A stretch of 52,832 bases of DNA. It comes from Paracoccaceae bacterium (lineage in GTDB: Bacteria > Pseudomonadota > Alphaproteobacteria > Rhodobacterales > Rhodobacteraceae). Made by a program: the position numbers and the translations under genes. Positions 45,939 to 52,832 of this stretch are shown here, one piece after another (the first letter of the stretch is position 1; each line of letters starts with the position of its first letter). The stretch is taken from the NCBI GenBank assembly GCA_022824005.1, contig JAJEBG010000047.1, positions 1 to 52,832 of the forward strand, in the 5' to 3' direction. The notes beneath the pieces were generated by a model. That model made no database searches. It was not told where the DNA came from and worked only from the letters and a program-made list of their open reading frames with translations.

Positions 45939-47897
45939 TTATTTGTTGAAATCCTTGACCAATTGATCAAATGCCTGCTTTTCTTCTGGGTTAATCAAAA
46001 CACCGTTGTCGGCTTTGATATAATCACTGACCTCAGCCATATTGATTCCACGTTGCGCCAACTGCCGCGACTCAACGGCTTTACCGATCCGTTTCAGTTT
46101 CAACGAATCTCCTGTCTCATCTTCTTTGTCTCGGCATCGAAGTTCGTCGAATTCTTGTCTTACCGCGTCTTCGGCTTCAACCTTGTCGAGTTCTTCCTTC
46201 AGCATCATCTCGGCCCGATTGATCAAGTTGGATTGATTTTGGCTGCCGGAGGTGTTGATGACACGTTTGAGGGGCAACAGATGTTTTGACTGGATCAATG
46301 TGTCGACAATTTCAGAGCCACAATTCTCGCTGATTGTGTCTCTGAATTCTTGGGGATTTTGTTTGGCTTTTCCAATGTCACCGATGATGTAGTTGAGAAT
46401 TTTCTGGTGCGACTCCCGTTCAAACTTGAGATTCTCAAGTCGTTCGGGAAATCGATAAATGATTTCGGGCACAGTCAAACAAATACCGAGAATGAATTTT
46501 TCACGAAAGAGGCGATCAATTCGGTCCTCTCGGGTCGCACTCGCCAGTGCTGATTTGCGGAGTTCATCGGAAGGCCCAAGACTTGATTTGTTTGATCGTT
46601 CAGAGATTGAACCGTTCCATCTCTGACGACTCAATTCATATAATTTCTGACGGATGAGCTGTTCATAATGACGGCGCACTGTCACATTTTGAATGGTCGC
46701 CGTGGCTTGTTTTAAGGCCGCCTCAAGAGCCGCGCTCCCCTCAGGTGTATCGCAACTATACTCACGATTTGCCATTGTCCATACAAAATCGTTCAGGTCG
46801 GTGGCGCGGTCAATCAATTCCTGCATCGCTGAAATGCCATACTGTCGAACAAAATCATCGGGATCGGCACCTTCGGGTAAAAACGCAAAGCGCAGTGATT
46901 TGCCGGGTTGCAGCAATGTGAGAGCGAGATGAGCCAAACGCTCGGCCGCCTTCAAGCCAGCTTGGTCGCCATCAAAGGCAATGACTGGCAATGATGACAT
47001 TTGCCACATTTGACGGATTTGACCCTCACTGATGGCCGTACCAAGGGGCGCGACACAGGTTTTCAGCCCGGCTTGCCAAAGAGCAATCACATCCATATAG
47101 CCCTCAGTGACAATCAGCGTCGAGCTTTCCTTTAAGGCCGCACGAGCCGGCGCATGATGGTAGAGATTCAATCCTTTTTTGAAGACTGGGGTTTCAGGAG
47201 AATTGAGATATTTGGCCGGGGCCTTTGAATCAAGCGAACGTCCGCCGAAGCCAATCAGTCTGCCCCGCGCATCCCGAATAGGAAACATGATCCGATTTCG
47301 AAAACGATCATATGGGGTTCCATCCCTATCCGACTTTGCACTCAATCCGGCTTCCACAAGTGAATCGAGAGTCATATCCTTGTTGATGAAGTGATGCGTG
47401 AGGGACGACTTTTTGTCATTCGCAAAGCCGATTTCAAAATGTTCAGAACATGTGTCATCCAATCCACGCGATCGGAGATAGTTTCGTGCGGCAGTGCCTG
47501 ATTGTGAATGCAAATTCTTAATAAAATAGGCCGCCGCTTGCTCGCAGATATCATACAATGTTTGATACGATGCTCGGCGTTGCTCCTCTTGAGGTGATCT
47601 CGGTGGGACCTTCATTCCCACCATGTCGGCGAGTTGCTGAATGGCGTCTCGGGTTTCTAGTTTTCCGTATTGGCGAAGAAATGTGAGGGCGTTGCCGCTC
47701 TCCTTACAGCCAAAGCAGTGATAAAGGCCTTTTTGTTCGTCGACATGGAAGGATGGCGTTTTTTCTTTATGGAAAGGGCAGCAAGCCCAGTAATCGCCAG
47801 CGGCAGGTCGAGACTTTTTTGAGTCCCAAACCACGTTTGGACCGATTACGGCCGCGATTGAAACGCGCGCTAGCAGGTCTTCAACAAATTGTGGCAT
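45939..47897 (-). CDS. dnaG: DNA primase DnaG
   Basis: A 652-residue primase. The N-terminal zinc ribbon is CPFHKEKTPSFHV, then YHCFGCKESG. The TOPRIM core has VTEGYMDVIALWQAG and FDGDQAGLKAAER. The C-terminal helicase-binding region is diverged, as usual. ATG 47897 (MPQFVEDLLARVSIAAVIG) is chosen because this is the normal primase start; the frame is open 16 codons upstream. Confidence 0.95.
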   Translation of the reverse strand: MPQFVEDLLARVSIAAVIGPNVVWDSKKSRPAAGDYWACCPFHKEKTPSFHVDEQKGLYHCFGCKESGNALTFLRQYGKLETRDAIQQLADMVGMKVPPRSPQEEQRRASYQTLYDICEQAAAYFIKNLHSQSGTAARNYLRSRGLDDTCSEHFEIGFANDKKSSLTHHFINKDMTLDSLVEAGLSAKSDRDGTPYDRFRNRIMFPIRDARGRLIGFGGRSLDSKAPAKYLNSPETPVFKKGLNLYHHAPARAALKESSTLIVTEGYMDVIALWQAGLKTCVAPLGTAISEGQIRQMWQMSSLPVIAFDGDQAGLKAAERLAHLALTLLQPGKSLRFAFLPEGADPDDFVRQYGISAMQELIDRATDLNDFVWTMANREYSCDTPEGSAALEAALKQATATIQNVTVRRHYEQLIRQKLYELSRQRWNGSISERSNKSSLGPSDELRKSALASATREDRIDRLFREKFILGICLTVPEIIYRFPERLENLKFERESHQKILNYIIGDIGKAKQNPQEFRDTISENCGSEIVDTLIQSKHLLPLKRVINTSGSQNQSNLINRAEMMLKEELDKVEAEDAVRQEFDELRCRDKEDETGDSLKLKRIGKAVESRQLAQRGINMAEVSDYIKADNGVLINPEEKQAFDQLVKDFNK

Positions 47898-48060
47898 GAG
47901 CAGACCAAAGAAATTGCATATCGCCAACATGGCGGAAATCGTCACTTAAGGCAACGCAAAAGTTCAAAAAACGGCGCTGTGAGAACGCAGAGAAACGTCT
48001 TAAAATATCAGTTAACAAAACGAGCTGCCGATATAGTCAACGATTCGCCAGTCTTACCGG

Positions 48061-48378
48061 TCAATCCATCTCGATTTTGATACGGTGAAGAAGTTGGCCA
48101 TTTTGTCGGTCGAACACCTGTATCTCGTCATCACCTGTGACGACCGCATACCAGTCGTTAGTCATTGTGAAAGCGGTCGGTTGAACGCCTTTTGGCAGAG
48201 TGATTTCATCGGGAAATGTCAATTCCATGGATGATTTTCCCAATGAATTGAATTTTGTGATAAACAGAATAACAATGACAATGAAGCCGACGATCATGGT
48301 CATCGTCAGCGTCGTGACCAAAATCTTTAGCCATTTTTGGTTTGGAATGTCTGGATTGTCAGTTGGAGTGTCGTCCAT
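48061..48378 (-). CDS. Small membrane protein, DUF6476-like
   Basis: A 105-residue protein: a short polar N-terminus (MDDTPTDNPDIPNQKW), one membrane helix at about residues 19-43, then a small soluble domain of beta character (AFTMTNDWYAVVTGDDEIQV). It fits the family found divergent from rluD-like genes in alphaproteobacteria (DUF6476 from memory). The start codon at 48378 overlaps the divergent rluD ATG in a CATG. A longer frame to 48558 only mirrors rluD. Confidence 0.7.
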   Translation of the reverse strand: MDDTPTDNPDIPNQKWLKILVTTLTMTMIVGFIVIVILFITKFNSLGKSSMELTFPDEITLPKGVQPTAFTMTNDWYAVVTGDDEIQVFDRQNGQLLHRIKIEMD

Positions 48379-49423
48379 GCCATTGGGAACCCTGAACTGG
48401 GAAGTGAAAATTGGTGCTGGCGCGCCCGCCCGTCTTGATAAGGCACTTGCCCTTGGACTTCCAGACGATGCCGGACTCAGTCGGTCAAGAATCAGCGAAC
48501 TTATCCGCGCCGGATGCGTCCGGCTCGGTCCGACCATCGTTTCAGAACCCGACGCCAAGATCGAAGTTGGGCAAGTCTACACGATTGAGAACAAAAGAGA
48601 AGTTTCGAACAAACTTCGGCCGGAGGACATTCCACTCAAGATCATTTACGAAGACTCTGACCTCATCGTGATTGATAAACCCGCCGGTCTCGTTGTTCAT
48701 CCAGGTCGTGGAAATTGGGGTGGAACCCTTGTCAATGCCCTATTGTCCCATTGTGGTGAAGATATTCCCACATTGTGTCATTCAAACCGCCCGGGAATCG
48801 TGCATAGATTAGACAAAGACACATCGGGCGTGATGGTCACAGCGAAAACAGAACGTGCGATGCTGTCGCTATCGACGCAATTCAGCAATAGAACGGTGGC
48901 AAGGCGCTACCATGCGCTTATTCGGGGTTTACCAAAGACGAATTTGATCGGCCAACATGTGCAGGCGAATGCGGTCAAGGTCAATTTTGAGACCAATGGT
49001 TGGATCTGTATTGACGCGGCCATTGACCGCCATCCTAGTCATCGGCTACGTCAATCGGTTGTCCAAACCGGGGGGCGAGACGCGGTGACAAGAATTCGCC
49101 CTCTTCAGTCTTTAGCGGATGGCGCGATCTCGTTGGTTGAATGCAAATTGGAAACGGGACGGACGCATCAAATCAGAGTTCATCTTGAGTCTCTGGGCCA
49201 TCCGGTCATTGGTGACCAAACGTATGGAACAGCTTTACGCCTTTTACCAGAAACAGCAGGCCGAGAGGCCCGAGACGCCGCCGCCAACTTTTCTCGTCAA
49301 GCGTTGCACGCGGTCTCACTCGAATTTCTTCACCCAACAAGCGGAAAAAAAATGCATTTTGAGTCCGATTATCCTCGCGATATGCGCCATTTACTGTCGT
49401 TACTCTCAAGACTCAGCGCTTGA
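48377..49423 (+). CDS. Ribosomal large-subunit pseudouridine synthase, RluA/RluD family
   Basis: A 348-residue enzyme. An N-terminal S4-like domain (PARLDKALALGLPDDAGLSRSR) precedes the catalytic domain. The catalytic aspartate is in GIVHRLDKDTSGVMVTAKT. Other marks are IDKPAGLVVHPGRGNWGGTL, ETGRTHQIRVHLESLGHPVIGD and RQALHAVSLEF. The best fit is RluD, acting on helix 69 of 23S rRNA. ATG 48377 has GGAG eight bases upstream; the frame runs further up, through the divergent gene. Confidence 0.92.
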   Translation: MPLGTLNWEVKIGAGAPARLDKALALGLPDDAGLSRSRISELIRAGCVRLGPTIVSEPDAKIEVGQVYTIENKREVSNKLRPEDIPLKIIYEDSDLIVIDKPAGLVVHPGRGNWGGTLVNALLSHCGEDIPTLCHSNRPGIVHRLDKDTSGVMVTAKTERAMLSLSTQFSNRTVARRYHALIRGLPKTNLIGQHVQANAVKVNFETNGWICIDAAIDRHPSHRLRQSVVQTGGRDAVTRIRPLQSLADGAISLVECKLETGRTHQIRVHLESLGHPVIGDQTYGTALRLLPETAGREARDAAANFSRQALHAVSLEFLHPTSGKKMHFESDYPRDMRHLLSLLSRLSA

Positions 49424-49666
49424 AAAATCAACAATGGTGCGATAGATACAATTTCTGAGGGACCCATCGTGATTTGATGACGGGGAATAGCATTTCTCTT
49501 TTTCAAAGCAATGAAAGCAAAAGCTCGCTGAGGCGATTGGCAGCCAGTTAACAGTTCTTGTCCAGATTGAGATGAGGAGAGTGGTCTTCGGGTTCTTGTT
49601 AACTTCGTCCCTCTCTCTCCATCATCGGGGATAGACAATGATTCGGCGATCAGAAGGGAGTCAAAT

Positions 49667-50557
49667 TTGGTTATGAATAGATCTTTGCCCGTTCTGTCTG
49701 AAGATCGGGGTCTCAACAGTTACCTTGCGGAAATCAAGAAGTTTCCGATGTTAGAAAAAGAACAGGAATATATGTTGGCTAAACGCTGGGTTGAGCATGG
49801 TGACGCCAGTGCCGCGCATGAACTTGTCACCTCTCACCTTCGCCTCGCGGCAAAGATTGCGATGGGGTACCGTGGTTATGGCTTGCCGATCACAGACGTG
49901 ATTTCAGAGGCCAATGTCGGACTGATGCAGGCGGTCAAGAAATTTGATCCCGAGCGTGGATTTCGACTGGCGACTTACGCCATCTGGTGGATTCGGGCTA
50001 ATGTTCAGGAATATATTTTGCGTTCGTGGAGTCTCGTTAAGTTGGGCACCACCCGTTCTCAGAAAAAGTTGTTTTTCAATCTGCGAAAAGCAAAGCAGAG
50101 GATTGGTGCTTTCGATACCAATCTGACAGACCAGCAGGCCGAGGAAATTGCCAAAAATCTAAATGTCCCATCCAGCGATGTTATGTCTATGCATCAACGA
50201 TTGTCGGGCCGTGATGGCTCACTGAATCAGACGATGAGTCAAGAAGACGACGATGCGAGAGAGTGGCAAGATTTGATTGTTGACCAGAATGCTGATCATG
50301 TCAGTGAAATTGAGGAACAACAGGAAATCGGTGTCAGGCGAAAATTGCTGTTGGAAGCCATGGATGTGTTGAACGAGAGAGAAGCGGATATTTTGTCGAA
50401 CCGGCGTTTGAGCGAAGCCCCCTGTACTCTTGAAGTGCTTTCAAACAAATATAATGTCAGTCGCGAGCGGATTCGGCAAATTGAAGAAAAAGCATTCAGC
50501 AAGATCAAGTCGAGGGTTCTAGAACTCGCGCAGGAAAAGGGAATGGTGCCGGCCTGA
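49667..50557 (+). CDS. rpoH: Alternative sigma factor RpoH (sigma-32)
   Basis: A 296-residue heat-shock sigma factor, lacking region 1.1. Region 2 contains HLRLAAKIAMGYRGYGLPIT and FRLATYAIWWIRANVQEYIL. The RpoH box follows as TTRSQKKLFFNLRKAKQRIG, the diagnostic segment. Region 4 ends in [21 protein letters not shown] 49667 (GGAG six bases before) and ATG 49673 are both possible starts. A 7-bp inverted repeat GTTAACA/TGTTAAC sits at 49547-49603 in the 243-base upstream gap, and no clear promoter is seen there. Confidence 0.95.
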   Translation: MVMNRSLPVLSEDRGLNSYLAEIKKFPMLEKEQEYMLAKRWVEHGDASAAHELVTSHLRLAAKIAMGYRGYGLPITDVISEANVGLMQAVKKFDPERGFRLATYAIWWIRANVQEYILRSWSLVKLGTTRSQKKLFFNLRKAKQRIGAFDTNLTDQQAEEIAKNLNVPSSDVMSMHQRLSGRDGSLNQTMSQEDDDAREWQDLIVDQNADHVSEIEEQQEIGVRRKLLLEAMDVLNEREADILSNRRLSEAPCTLEVLSNKYNVSRERIRQIEEKAFSKIKSRVLELAQEKGMVPA

Positions 50558-50630
50558 AGATCAGCGTTAGGCACTGAAATGGATGTTCCTCTGAGAAAAG
50601 GTGGTCAGGTTAGAACTGTCGTATTGAAAA

Positions 50631-50645
50631 GAACAAGTTTTGAAC
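50631..50645 (+). promoter_or_regulatory. LexA (SOS) box before the imuA-like gene
   Basis: GAAC-N7-GAAC, the complement of the alphaproteobacterial LexA site GTTC-N7-GTTC, lies 16 bases before the ATG at 50661. Position and spacing are exact. Confidence 0.8.
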
Positions 50646-50660
50646 ATAAAGAGTGTCTCC

Positions 50661-51296
50661 ATGAAAGTGGATCTGCATCAGGCCTGTGCCTTCAAGCCGC
50701 GGGAGGAGACAAATTTTGTCGGTGGGTTAAAACTAGCAACGGGCCGGGTGCATGAATTTTGTGGAATATCGCGACGATTGCTGGCTCTCATGTGGGCCAG
50801 CTTGCTTTGTGGTCCTGTCATCTGGATCCATTCCACGCGGCAGAAAATATCTCTGAATACGGACGGAGTCCAAGCCTATATGAATCCGGGTCGACTGGTG
50901 ATGGTGTCGCCATCAACCACGACAGATATTCTGTGGTCAATGGAGGAAGCATTGCGTTCTGGAGTGGCTGGTTTGGTCGTGGCAGACCTTTTTGATGTGC
51001 CAGCGATGGTACCGGTGCGTCGATTGCACCTAGCCGCTCAAACAGGGATGGATACCTTGGGGGTCATCCTTACACCTCATCATGGTGGCGCGCCGGGGGT
51101 TGAAAGCCGGTGGCATTTTTCACCTCGGCATCAATCCGATTCCATGTGTTGGCATCTTGAACGTCGGCATGCTCGTGGAGCGGCCCCGATGGCATGGAAT
51201 GTGACCCAAGATGTTTCAGGTTTCAATTTATCGGCGGGAGAGGTGGATGGCACGCGCATTCGACACAACTCTTCAAAGGCAATGAACGCTTTCTGA
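50661..51296 (+). CDS. imuA: ImuA-like SOS mutagenesis protein
   Basis: A 211-residue RecA-fold-like protein of the ImuA group. Family features are ATGRVHEFCGISRRLLALMW, VIWIHSTRQ, a strand-rich LVMVSPSTTTDILWSMEEAL and the block SGVAGLVVADLFDVPAMVPVRRLHLAAQTG read over about residues 104-133. A Walker A motif is not evident, as usual for ImuA. An exact LexA box upstream supports DNA-damage induction. ImuA normally works with ImuB and DnaE2 in error-prone synthesis. Neither follows here, so it is either solitary or its partners lie elsewhere. Confidence 0.72.
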   Translation: MKVDLHQACAFKPREETNFVGGLKLATGRVHEFCGISRRLLALMWASLLCGPVIWIHSTRQKISLNTDGVQAYMNPGRLVMVSPSTTTDILWSMEEALRSGVAGLVVADLFDVPAMVPVRRLHLAAQTGMDTLGVILTPHHGGAPGVESRWHFSPRHQSDSMCWHLERRHARGAAPMAWNVTQDVSGFNLSAGEVDGTRIRHNSSKAMNAF

Positions 51297-51304
51297 CTGT
51301 TCGT

Positions 51305-51787
51305 TTAAGAATTGTCCAGAGAGTTCTCACCCCTCAGCCAGAGCGCTAGAGCTTTCTCGGGGGCGCTGATATCTGCCACTGACGAATACCAATAATTTTC
51401 CCAGCCGATTTGTGGAAGGCCGGTGAACAGCATCAAATTTAGTGGATAAACCTCACTATCGGTGCAACGTCGGAAATCGTCACGGAAAAGAAAAGTGGGT
51501 TTTTTCCACGCGATGGCCATGCCAAGTTCAATCATCACGCCTTCGTCAGGTGGACAACCATTGACGATGGCGAAGATGCCATCGCAGTCGTGAACATCAT
51601 TCAAGTCAGCTTGTCCGACGCGATAAGCCCAACCTGTTTCACTAAAATCAATTTGATTGTTGCGCTCAAACGGCTCCCAAACATCGGCACCAAGTTTTTC
51701 CAAAGCGACTTTGATTTCCTGTAATGGCCCTGACTTTAATTGCGCCGAAAATCCATATGGATTGGCGAGGTAAAGTGACTTTGTCAT
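51305..51787 (-). CDS. Nucleoside 2-deoxyribosyltransferase-like protein
   Basis: A 160-residue protein of the NDT family, which moves deoxyribose between bases or hydrolyses nucleotides. Motifs are the N-terminal YLANPYGFSA, the aspartate in DVHDCDGIFAIVNG and the catalytic glutamate in PPDEGVMIELGMAIAWKKP. It is convergent with the imuA-like gene (eight bases between stops). Transcription probably comes from a promoter at 52053-52081. Confidence 0.87.
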   Translation of the reverse strand: MTKSLYLANPYGFSAQLKSGPLQEIKVALEKLGADVWEPFERNNQIDFSETGWAYRVGQADLNDVHDCDGIFAIVNGCPPDEGVMIELGMAIAWKKPTFLFRDDFRRCTDSEVYPLNLMLFTGLPQIGWENYWYSSVADISAPEKALALWLRGENSLDNS

Positions 51788-52162
51788 TGTGTTCGTATCC
51801 GGCCGACAGTCATATCAATTTTCAATGATCTTTCCTGTTTGAAATAAATTTTTATGGATGCCCACTTGTTTCACAGGATAGTCTCCACATGTCACGGCGT
51901 ATGCGGATGGCGCTCTCCAGATTGAGCCCATACAATTCCCCCATGATCAATAAGGTGGCTGTGATGGACGATATTCATGCTGATGACACGCATTTCAACC
52001 ACAATAAATGTCAAAGCCTAATCACTGTCTTCAGCTAACTGATTTAGGAGCAATCTAAGTTTTGGTAAGCCTTAATGTCAAGCGATGAAGAGAGTTAGTT
52101 TGTGGGTGACGCTCAATTTACAATTTCACCTTGCCTGCGCGGTAGAATGGGAGACTTTTGAC
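51788..52162 (-). other. Leader region before the deoxyribosyltransferase gene
   Basis: A 30-codon ATG frame at 51944-51852 (minus) encodes MGELYGLNLESAIRIRRDMW and ten more residues. A second overlapping 28-codon frame exists, so neither is well supported. Apart from the promoter at 52053-52081 nothing else is seen. Confidence 0.3.
52053..52081 (-). promoter_or_regulatory. Sigma-70 type promoter upstream of the deoxyribosyltransferase gene
   Basis: Minus-strand TTGACA (52081-52076), a 17-base spacer and TTAGAT (52058-52053). It would give a leader of about 260 bases before the gene at 51787. Confidence 0.55.
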
Positions 52163-52384
52163 TCACGTTGGGAGATGTGCATCCACGTAGAGTGAGCCTC
52201 TAAAGGTTCGCTCTAGATGAGCCTCGACATTGTAGGTTTGCCCGATTTCAGGCCTTGCTAAGATGGTCTCGGGAATGCTATCTGCGACAATTCGACCTTG
52301 GCCAATCAACAGGAGGCGAACACAGAATTTAGCGGCCAGATTTAGATCGTGAAGGACCGCCCCAAAACGAATGGGCCCGCGCAT
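52163..52384 (-). pseudogene. C-terminal fragment of an iron/heme ABC transporter ATPase
   Basis: About 73 codons. AVLHDLNLAAKFCVRLLLIGQGRI and the following ADSIPETILARPEIGQTYNV match the H-loop and C-terminus of HmuV/FecE-type ATPases. Walker A, signature and Walker B are all missing. The preceding residues RGPIRFG are not family sequence, so the 5' part has been replaced or deleted. It lies 11 bases after the stop of the surface protein, suggesting a recombination joint there. Confidence 0.75.
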
Positions 52385-52394
52385 TCGATCCTGA

Positions 52395-52832
52395 TCACCA
52401 CGACCATGTCAAACCGGCACCAACGCTCTGCTCTTCATTCTCAGCCACTAGGTTCGTCCAGACATCAACACGCATGTTCTCGGCCTGCGGTGTATCCGGC
52501 TCAATCCGATACCCCACCCGGGCTTCATCAATCGCCGCCGAGGTGCCTCCGATCCCACCATACGGCGAGCCAACCATACCCCCTCCACGGCTGATGCCAT
52601 AAGCCACTTCAGAGCGCCAACTCGCTCTGCCTTCACTTGCGCGTTGATCAGGAAAAACCGCTGGTCCAAGCAGGGCCTCACCATCGACAGTTCCATCGCC
52701 AAGATCATAACTAAACGCCGCCGAAATCCCTTCCTTCGTTGTCGGATGTGGATCCCAGAACACACCAAAACGCACACCCCAATCCTTAAAGGCACCATCG
52801 TCATGAACAGCAAGCGTGCGTCCCGTCAGGCT
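52395..52832 (-). CDS. C-terminal end of a large surface/outer-membrane protein (partial)
   Basis: The last 145 residues of a gene running off the right edge. The sequence starts SLTGRTLAVHDDGAFKDWGV, is rich in alternating beta residues (GVFWDPHPTTKEGISAAFSY, EARVGYRIEP) and ends GAGLTWSW, like the closing strands of an outer-membrane barrel with a terminal aromatic residue. From memory this repeated C-terminal module is common in large cadherin-like or Calx-beta surface proteins of marine alphaproteobacteria. Passenger and function cannot be read here. Confidence 0.6.
   Translation of the reverse strand, partial: SLTGRTLAVHDDGAFKDWGVRFGVFWDPHPTTKEGISAAFSYDLGDGTVDGEALLGPAVFPDQRASEGRASWRSEVAYGISRGGGMVGSPYGGIGGTSAAIDEARVGYRIEPDTPQAENMRVDVWTNLVAENEEQSVGAGLTWSW

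Noticed and set aside
49369-49716. 115-codon minus-strand frame before rpoH
   Set aside because: It overlaps the ends of the rluD-like and rpoH genes, has no recognisable domain, and its composition is that of a shadow frame.
1-52832. tRNA, rRNA genes and CRISPR arrays
   Set aside because: I looked for T-arm consensus, rRNA signatures and regularly spaced repeats and saw none; the only tandem repeat is the coding one in znuA.

Overview
The window is a bacterial chromosome segment of roughly half G+C. It is most likely alphaproteobacterial. Grounds for this are the dnaG-rpoD-nrdR-ribD housekeeping run, an rpoH-type second sigma factor, a ubiG-methyltransferase-hemH run, and an SOS box of the alphaproteobacterial type (GTTC-N7-GTTC) in front of an imuA-like gene. 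I cannot fix the order or genus. Function calls rest on motifs and family knowledge read by eye; no database search was run.

Layout. 0-8.2 kb: a peptide/opine-type ABC transporter. Its binding-protein gene is separated from the permease and ATPase genes by about 2.6 kb holding a small-protein gene, a long non-coding stretch and a serine-dehydrogenase-type (ClpP/crotonase fold) protease operon with its own promoter and palindrome. 8.3-14.7 kb: glycerophosphodiester phosphodiesterase, dihydroxy-acid dehydratase (ilvD), a FadH-type flavin/iron-sulfur oxidoreductase, argJ and a mutT-like Nudix gene, all on the plus strand. 14.7-17.4 kb: ubiG, a second methyltransferase and ferrochelatase on the minus strand. 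17.5-22 kb: proline iminopeptidase, a TetR regulator, and an SDR-DUF993 pair carrying a perfect 17-bp palindrome in its upstream region. 22-25 kb: a zinc uptake locus (znuB, znuC, divergent znuA with a histidine-rich repeat insert).

Two decayed, same-orientation copies of one IS5-type transposase (about 25.3-25.7 and 41.0-41.5 kb) bracket a 15-kb block. The block holds a pentonate-type dehydratase, secA, a CinA-like protein, a MaoC/HTD2-type hydratase, an aldo/keto reductase, and a three-gene minus-strand cassette at 33.7-40.9 kb. In transcription order the cassette encodes an unrecognised 483-aa protein, a 1627-aa strawberry-notch-type helicase without a methyltransferase domain, and a P-loop protein resembling phage deoxynucleoside monophosphate kinases. 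It looks phage- or plasmid-derived and is the best candidate here for an undescribed system.

42-50.6 kb: housekeeping information genes (ribD, nrdR, rpoD, dnaG, a DUF6476-like membrane protein, divergent rluD-type pseudouridine synthase, rpoH). 50.6-52.8 kb: the SOS-box imuA-like gene, a nucleoside 2-deoxyribosyltransferase-like gene, a truncated iron/heme ABC ATPase fragment, and the C-terminal end of a large surface or outer-membrane protein that runs off the window. I found no rRNA or tRNA genes and no CRISPR array.
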